A program made the translations under genes and the position numbers. From Frankiales bacterium (GTDB lineage Bacteria > Actinomycetota > Actinomycetes > JAFAQI01): DNA of 43,513 nucleotides. Below, in pieces: positions 24,763 to 33,825 of the stretch (position 1 is the stretch's first letter; each line of letters opens with the position of its first letter). The notes below the pieces were generated by a model. That model saw only the letters and a program-made list of their open reading frames with translations. It had not been told where the DNA came from and did not search any database. The DNA lies in the NCBI GenBank assembly GCA_025980465.1, contig JAICXJ010000027.1, positions 1-43,513 of the forward strand. The letters run 5' to 3'.

Positions 24763-24801
24763 CTACCCACCAGTAACAACGAGAATATTACCCACGGGTA
24801 A
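24763..24801. promoter_or_regulatory. Tandem operator-like repeats upstream of the acyl-CoA dehydrogenase
   Basis: A perfect 6-bp inverted repeat, TTACCC-AC-GGGTAA, lies at 24788-24801. A related copy (CTACCCACCAGTAAC) lies at 24763-24777, 25 bp away and identical at 12 of 15 positions. The shape and spacing suit a TetR-family repressor responding to acyl-CoA. The regulator is not adjacent and is not identified. Confidence 0.6.
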
Positions 24802-24815
24802 CGCTCGGTAGACAA
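24785..24815 (-). promoter_or_regulatory. Predicted promoter of the acyl-CoA dehydrogenase
   Basis: On the minus strand TTGTCT (24815-24810) and TAATAT (24790-24785) are 19 nt apart. The -10 is good and the spacing somewhat long. The spacer and -10 overlap the inverted repeat at 24788-24801, so a bound repressor would block polymerase. Confidence 0.45.
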
Positions 24816-25046
24816 CGATCCTTGCTTAAGCCGTGTGTTGCCCGTCACAGCGATGGGGGCCGTGGGTGGGCAGATCGCCCAGCAACGGTGGCGGAATCGG
24901 CGCGGCCGTTCGACCCCCTTTGCTGGGAGATCGAGGTCAAGCCCGCCGAAGTGGGAGCCGGCTCTGGTTGTTGCTGATCGTGACCTGACACCGGCCGCAG
25001 ACGGCTGGACCGCGGAGCACGCTGGGGACGGGTGCAGACTGGATCG

Positions 25047-27275
25047 ATGTCCCGAAAGACGGAGGTCGCGCGCGAGCAGGAGCTCGTGACCCGCCTCTAC
25101 CAGCGCCTCGACGCGCTGCGGGACCAGACCAGGGAACGGCTGGTCGAGGTGCGCAAAAGAGGCGCTTCCGGGACGCCGCAGGCCCGCAGTGAGCGTGATG
25201 TCTTCGCGGCGCTCTACGAGGACAGGTTGGCGCAGCTCGAGGCGGTCGAGCCGGGATTGTGCTTCGGGCGACTCGATCTCACCGGCGGAGAGCGGTTGCA
25301 CGTCGGGCGGATCGGGCTGACCGACGAGCGGCACGACACGATGCTCGTCGACTGGCGGGCGCCGGCCGCGGAGCCGTTCTACCGGGCAACCCCCGCCGAT
25401 CCCCATGGCGTCGTCCGCCGCCGCCACCTCCGCACCCGCGGCCGCGAGGTGCTCGATGTCGAGGACGACGTGTTCGATGTCGAGCACCTCTCCGAGGTCG
25501 ACCGCGAGACCCTCGGCGGCGGCGGCGCGTTGTTGGCGGCGCTGACCGCCTCTCGCACCGGCCGGATGCGGGACATCGTCGCGACGATCCAGGCCGAGCA
25601 GGACCGGGTGATCCGGGCCGACCCGAGCGGTGTGCTCGTCGTGCAGGGCGGTCCCGGCACCGGAAAGACCGCGGTAGCGCTGCATCGTGCGGCGTACCTG
25701 CTCTACACCCACCGCGACCGGCTGGCCCGTTCCGGCGTGCTGGTCCTCGGTCCCGGCCCGACCTTCCTGCGCTACATCGAGCAGGTGCTGCCCTCGCTCG
25801 GCGAGACCGGCGTGCTGATGTCGACCCTTGACGGGCTGCTTCCGGGAATCGCGGTCAGCGCGACCGACCCGCTCGACGTCGCGCGCCTGAAGGCCGACCT
25901 GCGGATGGTGAAGCTGGTCGAGGCCGCGGTCGCGGCGCGGCAGCGGGTGCCGGACGAGCCAGTCGTCATCGAGTTCGAGGACTACGACCTGTCGATCGAG
26001 CCGAGCGAGATCGCGGCCGCCCGGTCACGGGCCCGGCGCAGCCGTCGGCGCCACAACCGAGCCCGCTACGTCTTCGCGAAGCAGCTGTTGCGGATCGTGA
26101 TCGGAAAGCTCGCCGAGCTCGATCCCGAGCTCGCCGGCCAGCGATGGGTGCTGCGCCAGATCATGGCCGCCGACGACTTCCGCGCGCTCGTCGATTTCTG
26201 CTGGCCGCGGCTGACGATCGAGGAGCTCATCAGCGAGCTGTTCACGCCGGAGGGGCTGGCAGTTGCGGGCCGCGACCTGCTCTCGGCCGCCGAACAGCGG
26301 TTGCTCGCCCGCTCGCCTGGCTCGGCCTGGACCGCCGCGGACATCCCGCTGCTCGACGAGGGGTGGGCCCATCTCGGTGACCCGGAGGAGGTTCTTCGGG
26401 CAGCCGTGGAGCGCCGCCGGCTGCGCGCCGAGCGCGCCTACGCCCAGCAGGTCATCGCGGCTTCCGGCGTGCGAGGTCAGGTCGACGCCGGCGCGCTGGC
26501 CGAGCGGTTCTCCGGCGGCAGTGGCACCAGTCGGGCGGTGATCGAGCGAGCTGCCAGCGACCCGGATTGGGAGTTCGGCCACATCATCGTCGACGAGGCG
26601 CAGGAACTGTCGCCGATGGCGTGGCGGATGCTGATCCGCCGGTGCCCGATGCGTTCGATGACGGTGGTCGGCGACATCGCCCAGGCCTCGGCCCCGTGGG
26701 GCGTTCGGTCCTGGCCGCAGACCCTCGAAGAGATCGCGCCGAATCGCTGGCAGGTTCGCGAGCTGACGGTGAACTACCGGACGCCGAGTGAGGTCATGGC
26801 GGTCGCCGCCGACGTTCTGGCCGCGGTCGACCCACGGGCACAGTCACCTTCCTCGGTGCGTGAGTCGGGCGAACCGCCGCTGGCTCACCGCGCCGAGGCG
26901 GCTGCGCTGGTCGCCGCTCGCACGGTCGATGTGGTCGGCGAGGCGCGGCGTGCGATCGGCGACGGGAAGCTCGCCGTCCTCACCACGAGCGGGTCCTACG
27001 ACAGTGTGCTGAAGCACCTCAGTGAGCGGTACGGCGACGATGTCGGCGTCGGAGCAGCCGGCCTCGATTCGCCGATCGCCGTGCTGGTCATCGGCGAGGC
27101 GAAGGGGCTGGAGTTCGACGGCGTCGTCGTCGTCGAGCCGGCGGAGTGGATGACCGAGGGGGAGCGCGGCCTGCGCGACCTCTACGTCGCGTTGACCCGC
27201 GCCACCCAGCGGCTCGACGTGGTGCACAGCGGGACGCTGCCTGGCGTCCTGGCCGGCCTCACCCGAACCGCTTAG
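25047..27275 (+). CDS. helD: HelD-like RNA polymerase-associated ATPase (UvrD/SF1 helicase family)
   Basis: SF1 ATPase of 742 residues, close in length to mycobacterial HelD. The N-terminal coiled coil (about 1-50, EVAREQELVTRLYQRLDALR) is the part that enters the RNA polymerase secondary channel in characterised HelD. Walker A is GGPGTGKTAVALHRAAY (about 201), Walker B VDEAQELSPMAWRML, with VVGDIAQA and LYVALTRATQRLDVVHSG near the C-terminus. HelD removes stalled RNA polymerase from nucleic acid and in some actinobacteria is linked to rifampicin tolerance. The ATG at 25047 fits the family N-terminus; a GTG at 25032 is the alternative. A classical DNA helicase role cannot be excluded. Confidence 0.88.
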   Translation: MSRKTEVAREQELVTRLYQRLDALRDQTRERLVEVRKRGASGTPQARSERDVFAALYEDRLAQLEAVEPGLCFGRLDLTGGERLHVGRIGLTDERHDTMLVDWRAPAAEPFYRATPADPHGVVRRRHLRTRGREVLDVEDDVFDVEHLSEVDRETLGGGGALLAALTASRTGRMRDIVATIQAEQDRVIRADPSGVLVVQGGPGTGKTAVALHRAAYLLYTHRDRLARSGVLVLGPGPTFLRYIEQVLPSLGETGVLMSTLDGLLPGIAVSATDPLDVARLKADLRMVKLVEAAVAARQRVPDEPVVIEFEDYDLSIEPSEIAAARSRARRSRRRHNRARYVFAKQLLRIVIGKLAELDPELAGQRWVLRQIMAADDFRALVDFCWPRLTIEELISELFTPEGLAVAGRDLLSAAEQRLLARSPGSAWTAADIPLLDEGWAHLGDPEEVLRAAVERRRLRAERAYAQQVIAASGVRGQVDAGALAERFSGGSGTSRAVIERAASDPDWEFGHIIVDEAQELSPMAWRMLIRRCPMRSMTVVGDIAQASAPWGVRSWPQTLEEIAPNRWQVRELTVNYRTPSEVMAVAADVLAAVDPRAQSPSSVRESGEPPLAHRAEAAALVAARTVDVVGEARRAIGDGKLAVLTTSGSYDSVLKHLSERYGDDVGVGAAGLDSPIAVLVIGEAKGLEFDGVVVVEPAEWMTEGERGLRDLYVALTRATQRLDVVHSGTLPGVLAGLTRTA

Positions 27276-27300
27276 CCGCGGCCGTGAATAGCCTGAACCG

Positions 27301-29382
27301 GTGGGTTCCGGGGTCGACCAGCCGCTGACGACGGAGCCGTTCCCACGTTTGCGGGCGCGGACCCAGCGGTTCACACTCGGCGAACCCCGCACCTTCACGA
27401 TCTGCGCGGCCGGCCGACGGGTGCTGTTCCTTCGCGCCGCTGCCGGCGACGACGCCCGAACCGGGTTGTGGGTGCTTGATGTCGACTCCGGCCTGGAGCG
27501 CCCGGTTGTCGACCCCGCCGCAGATGACGACCTGCCTGCTGCCGAACGCGCCCGGCGGGAACGGACCCGCGAGGGTGCGACCGGCATCGTGTCCTACGCC
27601 GCGGACAGCGCCGGGCGGATCGTCGCGTTCGCCCGCGGCGGGAAGCTCGCGGTCGTCGATGTCGACGAGCCGACGGTGCGCACGATCGGGTCGGGCAGCT
27701 CCTGCTTCGATCCGCGGCCCGACCCCACCGGGTCCCGGGTCGGCTACGTCGACGGCAACACGCTGCGGGTGGCGGCGGTCGACGGCTCCGAGGACCGCGT
27801 GCTCGCCGCCGACAGCGAGGACTGCGTCGCGTGGGGCCGGGCCGAGTTCGTCGCGGCCGAGGAGATGAATCGGTTCCGCGGGTTCTGGTGGGCACCCGAC
27901 GGCCGGTCGCTGCTGGTGGCCCGAGTGGACGAGGCGCCCGTATCGCAGTGGTGGATCTCCGACCCGGCCCACCCCGAGAACGCTCCGACGGCCGTGCGCT
28001 ACCCGGCCGCCGGCACCGAGAATGCCGACGTCACGCTCTGGCGGGTGGACCTCGACGGAACCCGGCACGAGGTCCGCTGGGACCGCGATCGGTCGCCCTA
28101 CCTCGGCCGGGTGGTCTGGACCGCGGCCGGGCCGCCGTTACTCGCGGTGGTCAGCCGCGACCAGCGCGAGATCCGCACCCTGTCGGTGGACGTCGCGACC
28201 GGCGAGACGGTCGAGCTCGCCGTCGACCGCGATCCCGCCTGGGTCGAGCTCTTCCGCGGCGTACCCGCGTGGGTGGGTGACGCGCTCGTCCGGATCGTCG
28301 ACGAGGGAGCGACGCGGCGGCTGGTGGTCGGCGATACCGCGGTCAGTCCGGCCGAGCTCTACCTGCGTGACGTCGTCAGCACCGCCGTCGGTGAGGTGGT
28401 GTTCACTGCCTCGGACGGTGACCCGACTCAGGTCGCGGTGTACCGCTGGACCCGCGACGGTGTCGCAGCGGTGATGAGCGGGCCCGGCGTGCATCGCGCG
28501 GTCGCCGAGTCGGCAGCCATGGTCGTCACCTCCGCCGGCATGGACTACGACGGCAACCGCACTGTGCTTCGCCATGGCGACGGTGAGCTCGAGATCGCGT
28601 CGTATTCGATCGCACCGCCGCTGACACCCGAGGTACGGCTGCTCCGACTCGGCGAGCGCGAACTGGCTGCCGGCCTGCTCCTGCCGCGTGGCCATGTCCC
28701 CGGCACCAAGCTGCCGGTGCTGCTCGACCCGTACGGTGGCCCACATGCGCAGCGGGTTCTCGCTGCGCGCGCTGCCTGGCTCGAGCCGCAGTGGCTGGCT
28801 GACCAAGGCTTCGCCGTGCTGGTGGTGGACGGCCGCGGAACGCCCGGTCGCGACCCGCTGTGGGAGCGCGAGGTCCACCTCGACCTCGTCAACCCGGTGC
28901 TCGACGACCAGGTCGACGCGTTGCACGCCGCCGCCGAACTCGAGCCCGACCTCGACCTCGGCCGGGTCGCGATCCGCGGCTGGTCCTTCGGCGGCTGGCT
29001 GGCCGCACTGGCGGTGCTGCGCCGGCCGGGGGTCTTCCACGCCGGCATCGCGGGGGCGCCGGTCACGGACTGGTCGCTCTACGACACCTTCTACACCGAG
29101 CGCTACCTCAGCACGCCGCAGCAGGAACCGAATGCCTACCGGTCCAACTCCCTGGTGGACGACGCGCCGTCGCTGTCGCGGCCGCTGCTGCTCATCCACG
29201 GTCTGGCCGACGACAACGTCGTCGCCGCGCACACCCTGCGGTTGTCACAGCGGCTGACCGAGAGCGGGCGACCGCATACCGTGCTGCCGCTCACCGGAGT
29301 CACCCACATGACCCCGCAGGAGGCGGTCGCAGAGAATCTGCTCCTGTTGCAGGTCGAGTTCCTCCACCAACACCTTGGTTAG
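27301..29382 (+). CDS. S9 family serine peptidase (DPP IV / prolyl oligopeptidase type)
   Basis: Protein of 693 residues with no signal peptide. The N-terminal two thirds (about 25-440) are blades of a beta-propeller resembling the DPP IV N-terminal domain (FRGFWWAPDGRSLLVARVDE, RSPYLGRVVW). The C-terminal alpha/beta-hydrolase domain begins near LLDPYGGPHAQRV. The catalytic triad is visible: Ser562 in GWSFGGW, Asp637 in HGLADDNV and His669 in THMTP. DPP IV-type enzymes remove N-terminal dipeptides after Pro or Ala; that specificity is inferred from family. The GTG at 27301 follows helD by 25 nt. The gene ends 10 nt from the convergent ferredoxin reductase stop. Confidence 0.92.
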   Translation: MGSGVDQPLTTEPFPRLRARTQRFTLGEPRTFTICAAGRRVLFLRAAAGDDARTGLWVLDVDSGLERPVVDPAADDDLPAAERARRERTREGATGIVSYAADSAGRIVAFARGGKLAVVDVDEPTVRTIGSGSSCFDPRPDPTGSRVGYVDGNTLRVAAVDGSEDRVLAADSEDCVAWGRAEFVAAEEMNRFRGFWWAPDGRSLLVARVDEAPVSQWWISDPAHPENAPTAVRYPAAGTENADVTLWRVDLDGTRHEVRWDRDRSPYLGRVVWTAAGPPLLAVVSRDQREIRTLSVDVATGETVELAVDRDPAWVELFRGVPAWVGDALVRIVDEGATRRLVVGDTAVSPAELYLRDVVSTAVGEVVFTASDGDPTQVAVYRWTRDGVAAVMSGPGVHRAVAESAAMVVTSAGMDYDGNRTVLRHGDGELEIASYSIAPPLTPEVRLLRLGERELAAGLLLPRGHVPGTKLPVLLDPYGGPHAQRVLAARAAWLEPQWLADQGFAVLVVDGRGTPGRDPLWEREVHLDLVNPVLDDQVDALHAAAELEPDLDLGRVAIRGWSFGGWLAALAVLRRPGVFHAGIAGAPVTDWSLYDTFYTERYLSTPQQEPNAYRSNSLVDDAPSLSRPLLLIHGLADDNVVAAHTLRLSQRLTESGRPHTVLPLTGVTHMTPQEAVAENLLLLQVEFLHQHLG

Positions 29383-29392
29383 TGCTTCGCAG

Positions 29393-30646
29393 CTAGCGTG
29401 CCGCGGCTGCCTTCGCCGCGGCTGCTGCGGCGCGTTCCTTCGCGAACGACATCGCCTCGTCCCAGCCGGCGTTGGCCGCAAGCAGGTGGCGGAACTTCAT
29501 CACGGTGCCGCGCTGCTCGAGCCCGAGCGCCCCGATCAGCCGGTCACCGCGGCGGTAGAGGACGAGAAAGCTGTCGCTGTCGAGATCCCCGATCACCGTC
29601 GTCGTTTCGTCGGCGGCTTCGGCTACGCCGACGAACTGGATCCGCTTGTCGTACTGGTCCGACCAGAAGTACGGGACCGTCGTGAACGGGGTGGCGGCAT
29701 CCGGGTCGGCGGCGTTGCGCCCGGCGGCGCCGCCCTGCTCGGCTGCGATCGTCCAGTGTTCGAGCCGCATCCGTAGGCCGGTGGTGGCGTTCGGCCAGCT
29801 CACCAGGTCACCTGCAGCCCAGACATTGGGCGCGCTGGTCGCGAGGTTCTCGTCGCACTCGATGCCGTTGCCCAGCTCGATGCCGGACCCGGCGAGCCAA
29901 CCGGTGGCCGGCGCCACCCCGATCCCCACCACGACCAGGTCGGCGTCGATCCGGCTGCCGTCCGCGAGCCGCACCCCGGTGACGGCGCCCACGCCGTTGG
30001 CTTCGAGCCGCTCGACACCGACACCGACGCGAAGCCGGGTGCCGTGCCGTTCGTGCAGGGCCGCGAGTGCCAGTCCGAGCTCCTCGCCGACCGCGCGAGC
30101 GAGAGGTGTGGCCAGCGCTTCGACGACCGTGACCTCGCTGCCACGCTTCTTCGCCGATGCAGCGATCTCGGATCCGATGAAGCCGGCGCCGACGACCACA
30201 GTGCGGGCGCCGCCGTCGATCGCAGCTCTGATCGCGTGCGCATCGTCAATGGTCCGCAGGGCGTGCACGCCGGAAAGCCGGTCCGTGCCCGGAAGGGTGC
30301 GAGGGGCCGCTCCGGTCGCGACGATCAGCCGGTCGTAGGAGACCTCACCGGAGTCGGTCACCACGATCTGAGCGGCGACGTCCAGCGCGGTCGCGGTCGT
30401 TCCGAGTCGAAGGGTCAGCGCCAACTCGTCGCGCAGAACCGCCTCCTCGCGCAGCAGGGTGGCGGTCGGCGGCCCGGCGGCGGTGAGGAAGTCCTTCGAC
30501 AACGGTGGCCGGTCGTAGGGCAGGTGCGGCTCGGCGCCGATCAGTGTGATCGGCGCCTGGTAGCCGGCCCGACGAGCACCTTCGGCTGCCCGTAGGCCGG
30601 CGAGAGAAGCGCCGACGACGACCAGGCCTGATCCGGTGTCGGTCAC
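29393..30646 (-). CDS. FAD-dependent ferredoxin reductase
   Basis: Oxidoreductase of 417 residues of the bacterial ferredoxin/putidaredoxin reductase type. It has an N-terminal FAD-binding loop (LVVVGASLAGLRAAEGARRA, about 8-27), YDRPPLSKDFL, a NAD(P)-binding loop VVVGAGFIGSEIA (about 148-160), TSAPNVWAAGDLVSW before the second FAD contact and YFWSDQYDKRIQFVG near the C-terminal domain. The end is a helical Ala/Lys tail (KERAAAAAAKAAAAR). The GTG at 30646 is 1 nt after the ferredoxin stop, so the two form an electron-transfer pair: NAD(P)H to reductase to ferredoxin to a terminal oxygenase. No P450 or other oxygenase is in the window. Confidence 0.93.
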   Translation of the reverse strand: MTDTGSGLVVVGASLAGLRAAEGARRAGYQAPITLIGAEPHLPYDRPPLSKDFLTAAGPPTATLLREEAVLRDELALTLRLGTTATALDVAAQIVVTDSGEVSYDRLIVATGAAPRTLPGTDRLSGVHALRTIDDAHAIRAAIDGGARTVVVGAGFIGSEIAASAKKRGSEVTVVEALATPLARAVGEELGLALAALHERHGTRLRVGVGVERLEANGVGAVTGVRLADGSRIDADLVVVGIGVAPATGWLAGSGIELGNGIECDENLATSAPNVWAAGDLVSWPNATTGLRMRLEHWTIAAEQGGAAGRNAADPDAATPFTTVPYFWSDQYDKRIQFVGVAEAADETTTVIGDLDSDSFLVLYRRGDRLIGALGLEQRGTVMKFRHLLAANAGWDEAMSFAKERAAAAAAKAAAAR

Positions 30647-30647
30647 C

Positions 30648-30839
30648 TCAGCCGTCGAGACTCAGTGCCTGGGTCGGGCACTCGGCGACCGCGCTCTCCA
30701 CGACCGCGCGGCGATCCTCCGGAAGGCCGGCGCTCAGCAGGTGCACCATCCCGTCGCCGCCCACCTCGAAGAGGTCGGCGGCAAGCGACTCGCAGATGCC
30801 GTGACCGGTGCAGCGGTCGTAGTCGACGTTGATCCTCAT
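30648..30839 (-). CDS. Small [3Fe-4S]-type ferredoxin (CxxHxxC)
   Basis: Ferredoxin of 63 residues with cluster ligands Cys10, Cys16 and Cys54 (CTGHGIC and ECP). The residue where a fourth Cys would sit is His13. This CxxHxxC...CP pattern occurs in actinobacterial ferredoxins that serve cytochromes P450. The typical inner stretch LAADLFEVGGDG and the end CPTQAL support the call. The ATG at 30839 is chosen; the frame is open far upstream but without coding character. It lies 1 nt before the reductase gene and is divergent from the alpha/beta hydrolase. Confidence 0.93.
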   Translation of the reverse strand: MRINVDYDRCTGHGICESLAADLFEVGGDGMVHLLSAGLPEDRRAVVESAVAECPTQALSLDG

Positions 30840-30941
30840 GCCGGAGCGCTTCCCCTTCGCTGGTGACGGGACATTCTCACCCGCCGTCGTTGCACCCGGC
30901 CCGGCGACCTCAGCTGGTATCGGCGGCGGGACAATGACGGT

Positions 30942-31796
30942 GTGACGAGAATCGCGCTGCGACCGCGCCGCCGTTCCCCGGCCCGGGTGCCTGAACCGTT
31001 CTACGCCGCCGGCAGCGGCGAGCCGATGGTGCTGTTGCACGGCTTCACCGACACCTGGCAGTGCTGGACCCGGGTGCTCCCACTCCTGACGCGGCACCAC
31101 GCGGTGTTCGCGCCGACCCTGCCTGGGCACTTCGGTGGCGAGCCGGTCCCGGCCGATACCGCGATGACGGTGGCCGGCAGCCTCGACATGATCGAGGCCC
31201 AGCTGGACGCCCGCGGAATCGGCGAGGCGCACTTCGTCGGTAGCTCGCTCGGCGGCTGGGGCTCGCTCGAGCTCGCCGCCCGCGGTCGGGCCCGCAGCGT
31301 CGTCGCGGTCTGCCCGGCCGGCGGCTGGTATCACGGCAGCCGGGAGGAGCGAGCGGTGCTCCGCTACTTCAAGAACAACGAACGGATGTCGCGCATCGGC
31401 GCTGCCCTCATCCCCTACACCGCAAAGGTGCCGGCGCTGCGCACCGCCGCGCTGCGTGAGCTGGTCGCCCGTCCTGGGTCGATCAGCGCAGACGAGGCGC
31501 TTGCGATGATGACCGGCGCTGCGGGATGCGCGGTCGCGCGGGAGGCGATCGCGTTGAGCGAGTCCGGAGAAGCCTTTTCTGACCTCGGCCCGATCAGCTG
31601 CCCGGTCCGGATCCTCTACGGCACCCGCGACCGGATCGTGCGCTGGCCGAGCCACTACCAGCGGATGATGCAGTTGCTCCCGGACGCCGAATACGTCGCG
31701 CTCGAAGGACTCGGCCACCTGCCGATGTGGGACGACCCCGAGCTGGTCGCGCGCCGAATCCTCGAGGTGACCGCGCCGACCGCCGTCACCGCCTGA
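30942..31796 (+). CDS. Alpha/beta hydrolase
   Basis: Protein of 284 residues with the alpha/beta-hydrolase fold. The oxyanion strand is MVLLHGFTDTWQCW (about 29-42), the nucleophile elbow FVGSSLGGW with Ser102, the acid in LYGTRDRIVRWP and the His in GLGHLPMWDDPE. The cap region (about 125-215) is of medium length. Family-level data do not define a substrate; esterase, epoxide hydrolase-like or C-C hydrolase activity is possible. The GTG at 30942 has no perfect ribosome-binding site. The 3' end overlaps the convergent transglutaminase gene by 11 nt. Confidence 0.87.
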   Translation: MTRIALRPRRRSPARVPEPFYAAGSGEPMVLLHGFTDTWQCWTRVLPLLTRHHAVFAPTLPGHFGGEPVPADTAMTVAGSLDMIEAQLDARGIGEAHFVGSSLGGWGSLELAARGRARSVVAVCPAGGWYHGSREERAVLRYFKNNERMSRIGAALIPYTAKVPALRTAALRELVARPGSISADEALAMMTGAAGCAVAREAIALSESGEAFSDLGPISCPVRILYGTRDRIVRWPSHYQRMMQLLPDAEYVALEGLGHLPMWDDPELVARRILEVTAPTAVTA

Positions 31797-33825
31797 GCGA
31801 TGCCTGGGCCGCGTCGTCCGTGAGGGCGTCGAGAGCCGCGACGGCGGCGTCGGTCGACGCGAGATCTGGCGGGTTGGCGCCGTACATCTCTTGCTCCAGT
31901 GTCGCGATCAGACCGTCGGCTTGCGGCGGAACTCCGATCCGGCCCAGGTACTCCCGCGCGGTCTCGGCCGCGGCCGGGGGCCCCGGCGCGCGCGGATGGC
32001 GGATCAGTCGCAGGAACGCGGCCAGGACCGGACCCGGCGCTCGAGCTGCGGCGGCGGGTCGGCGCCGGGCCCGGCGCCGTTCGCCTCGACCGAGCTCCAC
32101 CAGCCAGCCGGCCAACATGATCAGCAACGCGACAGCGACACCGAGCGCGAGCCGACCGCCCGGGAGGGCAGCGGTGATCGCCGCCATCACCCGGCTGAAC
32201 GTCGAACGGTGGCTCACAGCTGGTGGCGCCAGTTGCGCTCCGGCGGTCGGATCTGACGGGGACCAGCCGATGCCGGGGTAGTAGACCTCGACCCAGGCAT
32301 GGGCGTTCGCGGCAGTGAACAGGCGAGTCGATCCGATCCGAGTGCCGTAACCGAGACCAGACACCACCCGCGCCGGGACGCCGAGCGTACGCAGCATCAC
32401 GGCTTCGGCCGACGCGAACTGTTCACAGAAGCCGACGTGGTCGCGGAACAGGAACTCGGCGACCGCGTCCTGGCCGGGACCCGGGACCGGAGAGTTCTGC
32501 GAGTAGGTCTCGTGGCTGCGCAGATAGCCCTCGATGTCCGCGACCTGCTGCTGGCGGGTCGTCGCCTGGGTGGTCAGCTGGTGCGCGAGCTGGCCGATCG
32601 AGGAGGGCAACGTGGTCGGAAGCTGAGTCCAGATCGGGTCGCTCGGATCGGCGCCGCTGGACTTGCGCAGCTGCGCCGGCCGGGTCGTGGGAACCGTCGA
32701 GGTGACGGTGTAGGTCGCAGTCGCCGGCGACACGAGCCCGATCGCCCGCACGTTGTTGTCGCCGCGGATCACCCGCAGCACCTCGCTTGAGGACCCGGAC
32801 AGGTGGGTGATCACGCCGGGAGCCCAGATCAGCGTGACGTGGGCGCCTCGCACCATCGTGACCCGGTCGGTCTCCGGCCGACCGACCGGAGCCGGGTCAG
32901 CGGAAATGAGTGGCACTGCGGTGGACGGTCCGCCTCGCGAGACGAAGTGGTCGTTGAAGCCGTCTTCCCATGAGATGCCGGTGTAGTCGCGGTAGATCGT
33001 CCCGCGCCAGAGCGGCGGCGAATGCCACGGCACCCGCATGATCGGGGTGTCCGGAAGTGCTCCTCGGACCAGCAGGCTGAGGTCGCCGGCACCGAAGGTG
33101 TCGACGCCGACCGAATCCCGGGTCTCCGACGGTACGCCTGGCCCCGAGCTGACCCGGGTCGCGATCCGACGGGCGAGCCCGCCGCCGCCGAGGCCCGAGG
33201 GCAGCGCGTAGAACACGACCGTGGCGGCCGCGAGCGACGCGAGCACCGGAACCAGGCCGTCGCTGCGCCACAGCGACAGAATCCGGGTCGGCTGTGATGG
33301 CGTGCCTTCGACGGTCGCCACGACCGCGCTGCCGGCGTACGCGGCGGTGGTCTGCACCTTGGCGATGGCGGTGAGCAGGACCACCCAGCTGCCGACGTTG
33401 AGCAGCGCGCTGGTCGAGGTGCGGCCACCCGCCGCCGCGGCGACGAGAACGCCGGTCGTGACCGTCAGCCACACCCGGTGCTCGCGAGGGGTCGTGGCGG
33501 CCGGAGCCATGATCAGCGAGAGAACGACGAGGGCCTCGGTCAGCGACCGAAGCGTTGAGGTCGGATCCGGACCGACGCCACCGGCTCCGATCGCGCGGAA
33601 TGCGATCAGGCCGGCGAACGTCGCCACGCACGCGACGCCGGCGGATCGGGTGATTTTCGCCCGGCTCGGGTTGATCGGCCCGGGTGGGCGCGAGACCACC
33701 ACGGTGACAGTGAGGGTTACCGGCAGTGCCCACCACGGCAGCATCCCGGCGGCGGTGGCGGCAATCTGCGCGACGGTGCAGGCGGCGCCAGCCCAGGTCC
33801 GTGCCCGCAGTTCCCGCTCGGTCAT
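31786..33825 (-). CDS. Membrane transglutaminase-like protein (TgpA family)
   Basis: Protein of 679 residues. About six N-terminal membrane segments (roughly 10-230) precede an extracytoplasmic transglutaminase-core domain, with a further membrane segment near 565-585 and a cytoplasmic Arg-rich and helical tail (DUF4129-like). The Cys-His-Asp triad is intact: Cys467 in GFCEQFASAEAVML, His509 in NAHAWVEVYY and Asp525 in SDPTAG. The ATG at 33825 shares its first base with the DUF58 stop (TGATG arrangement). The frame stays open to 34491 inside DUF58, but that part is not coding. MoxR-DUF58-transglutaminase is a conserved operon of unclear role, probably envelope protein processing or cross-linking. 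Confidence 0.9.
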   Translation of the reverse strand: MTERELRARTWAGAACTVAQIAATAAGMLPWWALPVTLTVTVVVSRPPGPINPSRAKITRSAGVACVATFAGLIAFRAIGAGGVGPDPTSTLRSLTEALVVLSLIMAPAATTPREHRVWLTVTTGVLVAAAAGGRTSTSALLNVGSWVVLLTAIAKVQTTAAYAGSAVVATVEGTPSQPTRILSLWRSDGLVPVLASLAAATVVFYALPSGLGGGGLARRIATRVSSGPGVPSETRDSVGVDTFGAGDLSLLVRGALPDTPIMRVPWHSPPLWRGTIYRDYTGISWEDGFNDHFVSRGGPSTAVPLISADPAPVGRPETDRVTMVRGAHVTLIWAPGVITHLSGSSSEVLRVIRGDNNVRAIGLVSPATATYTVTSTVPTTRPAQLRKSSGADPSDPIWTQLPTTLPSSIGQLAHQLTTQATTRQQQVADIEGYLRSHETYSQNSPVPGPGQDAVAEFLFRDHVGFCEQFASAEAVMLRTLGVPARVVSGLGYGTRIGSTRLFTAANAHAWVEVYYPGIGWSPSDPTAGAQLAPPAVSHRSTFSRVMAAITAALPGGRLALGVAVALLIMLAGWLVELGRGERRRARRRPAAAARAPGPVLAAFLRLIRHPRAPGPPAAAETAREYLGRIGVPPQADGLIATLEQEMYGANPPDLASTDAAVAALDALTDDAAQASLRR

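Larger units (their letters stand above)
24686..25046. other. Divergent intergenic region (361 bp) between acyl-CoA dehydrogenase and helD
   Basis: No gene is recognised. The left part holds the promoter and tandem operator-like sites of the acyl-CoA dehydrogenase (24763-24815). The right part, from about 24830, must contain the helD promoter but shows no clear element to me. Confidence 0.6.
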
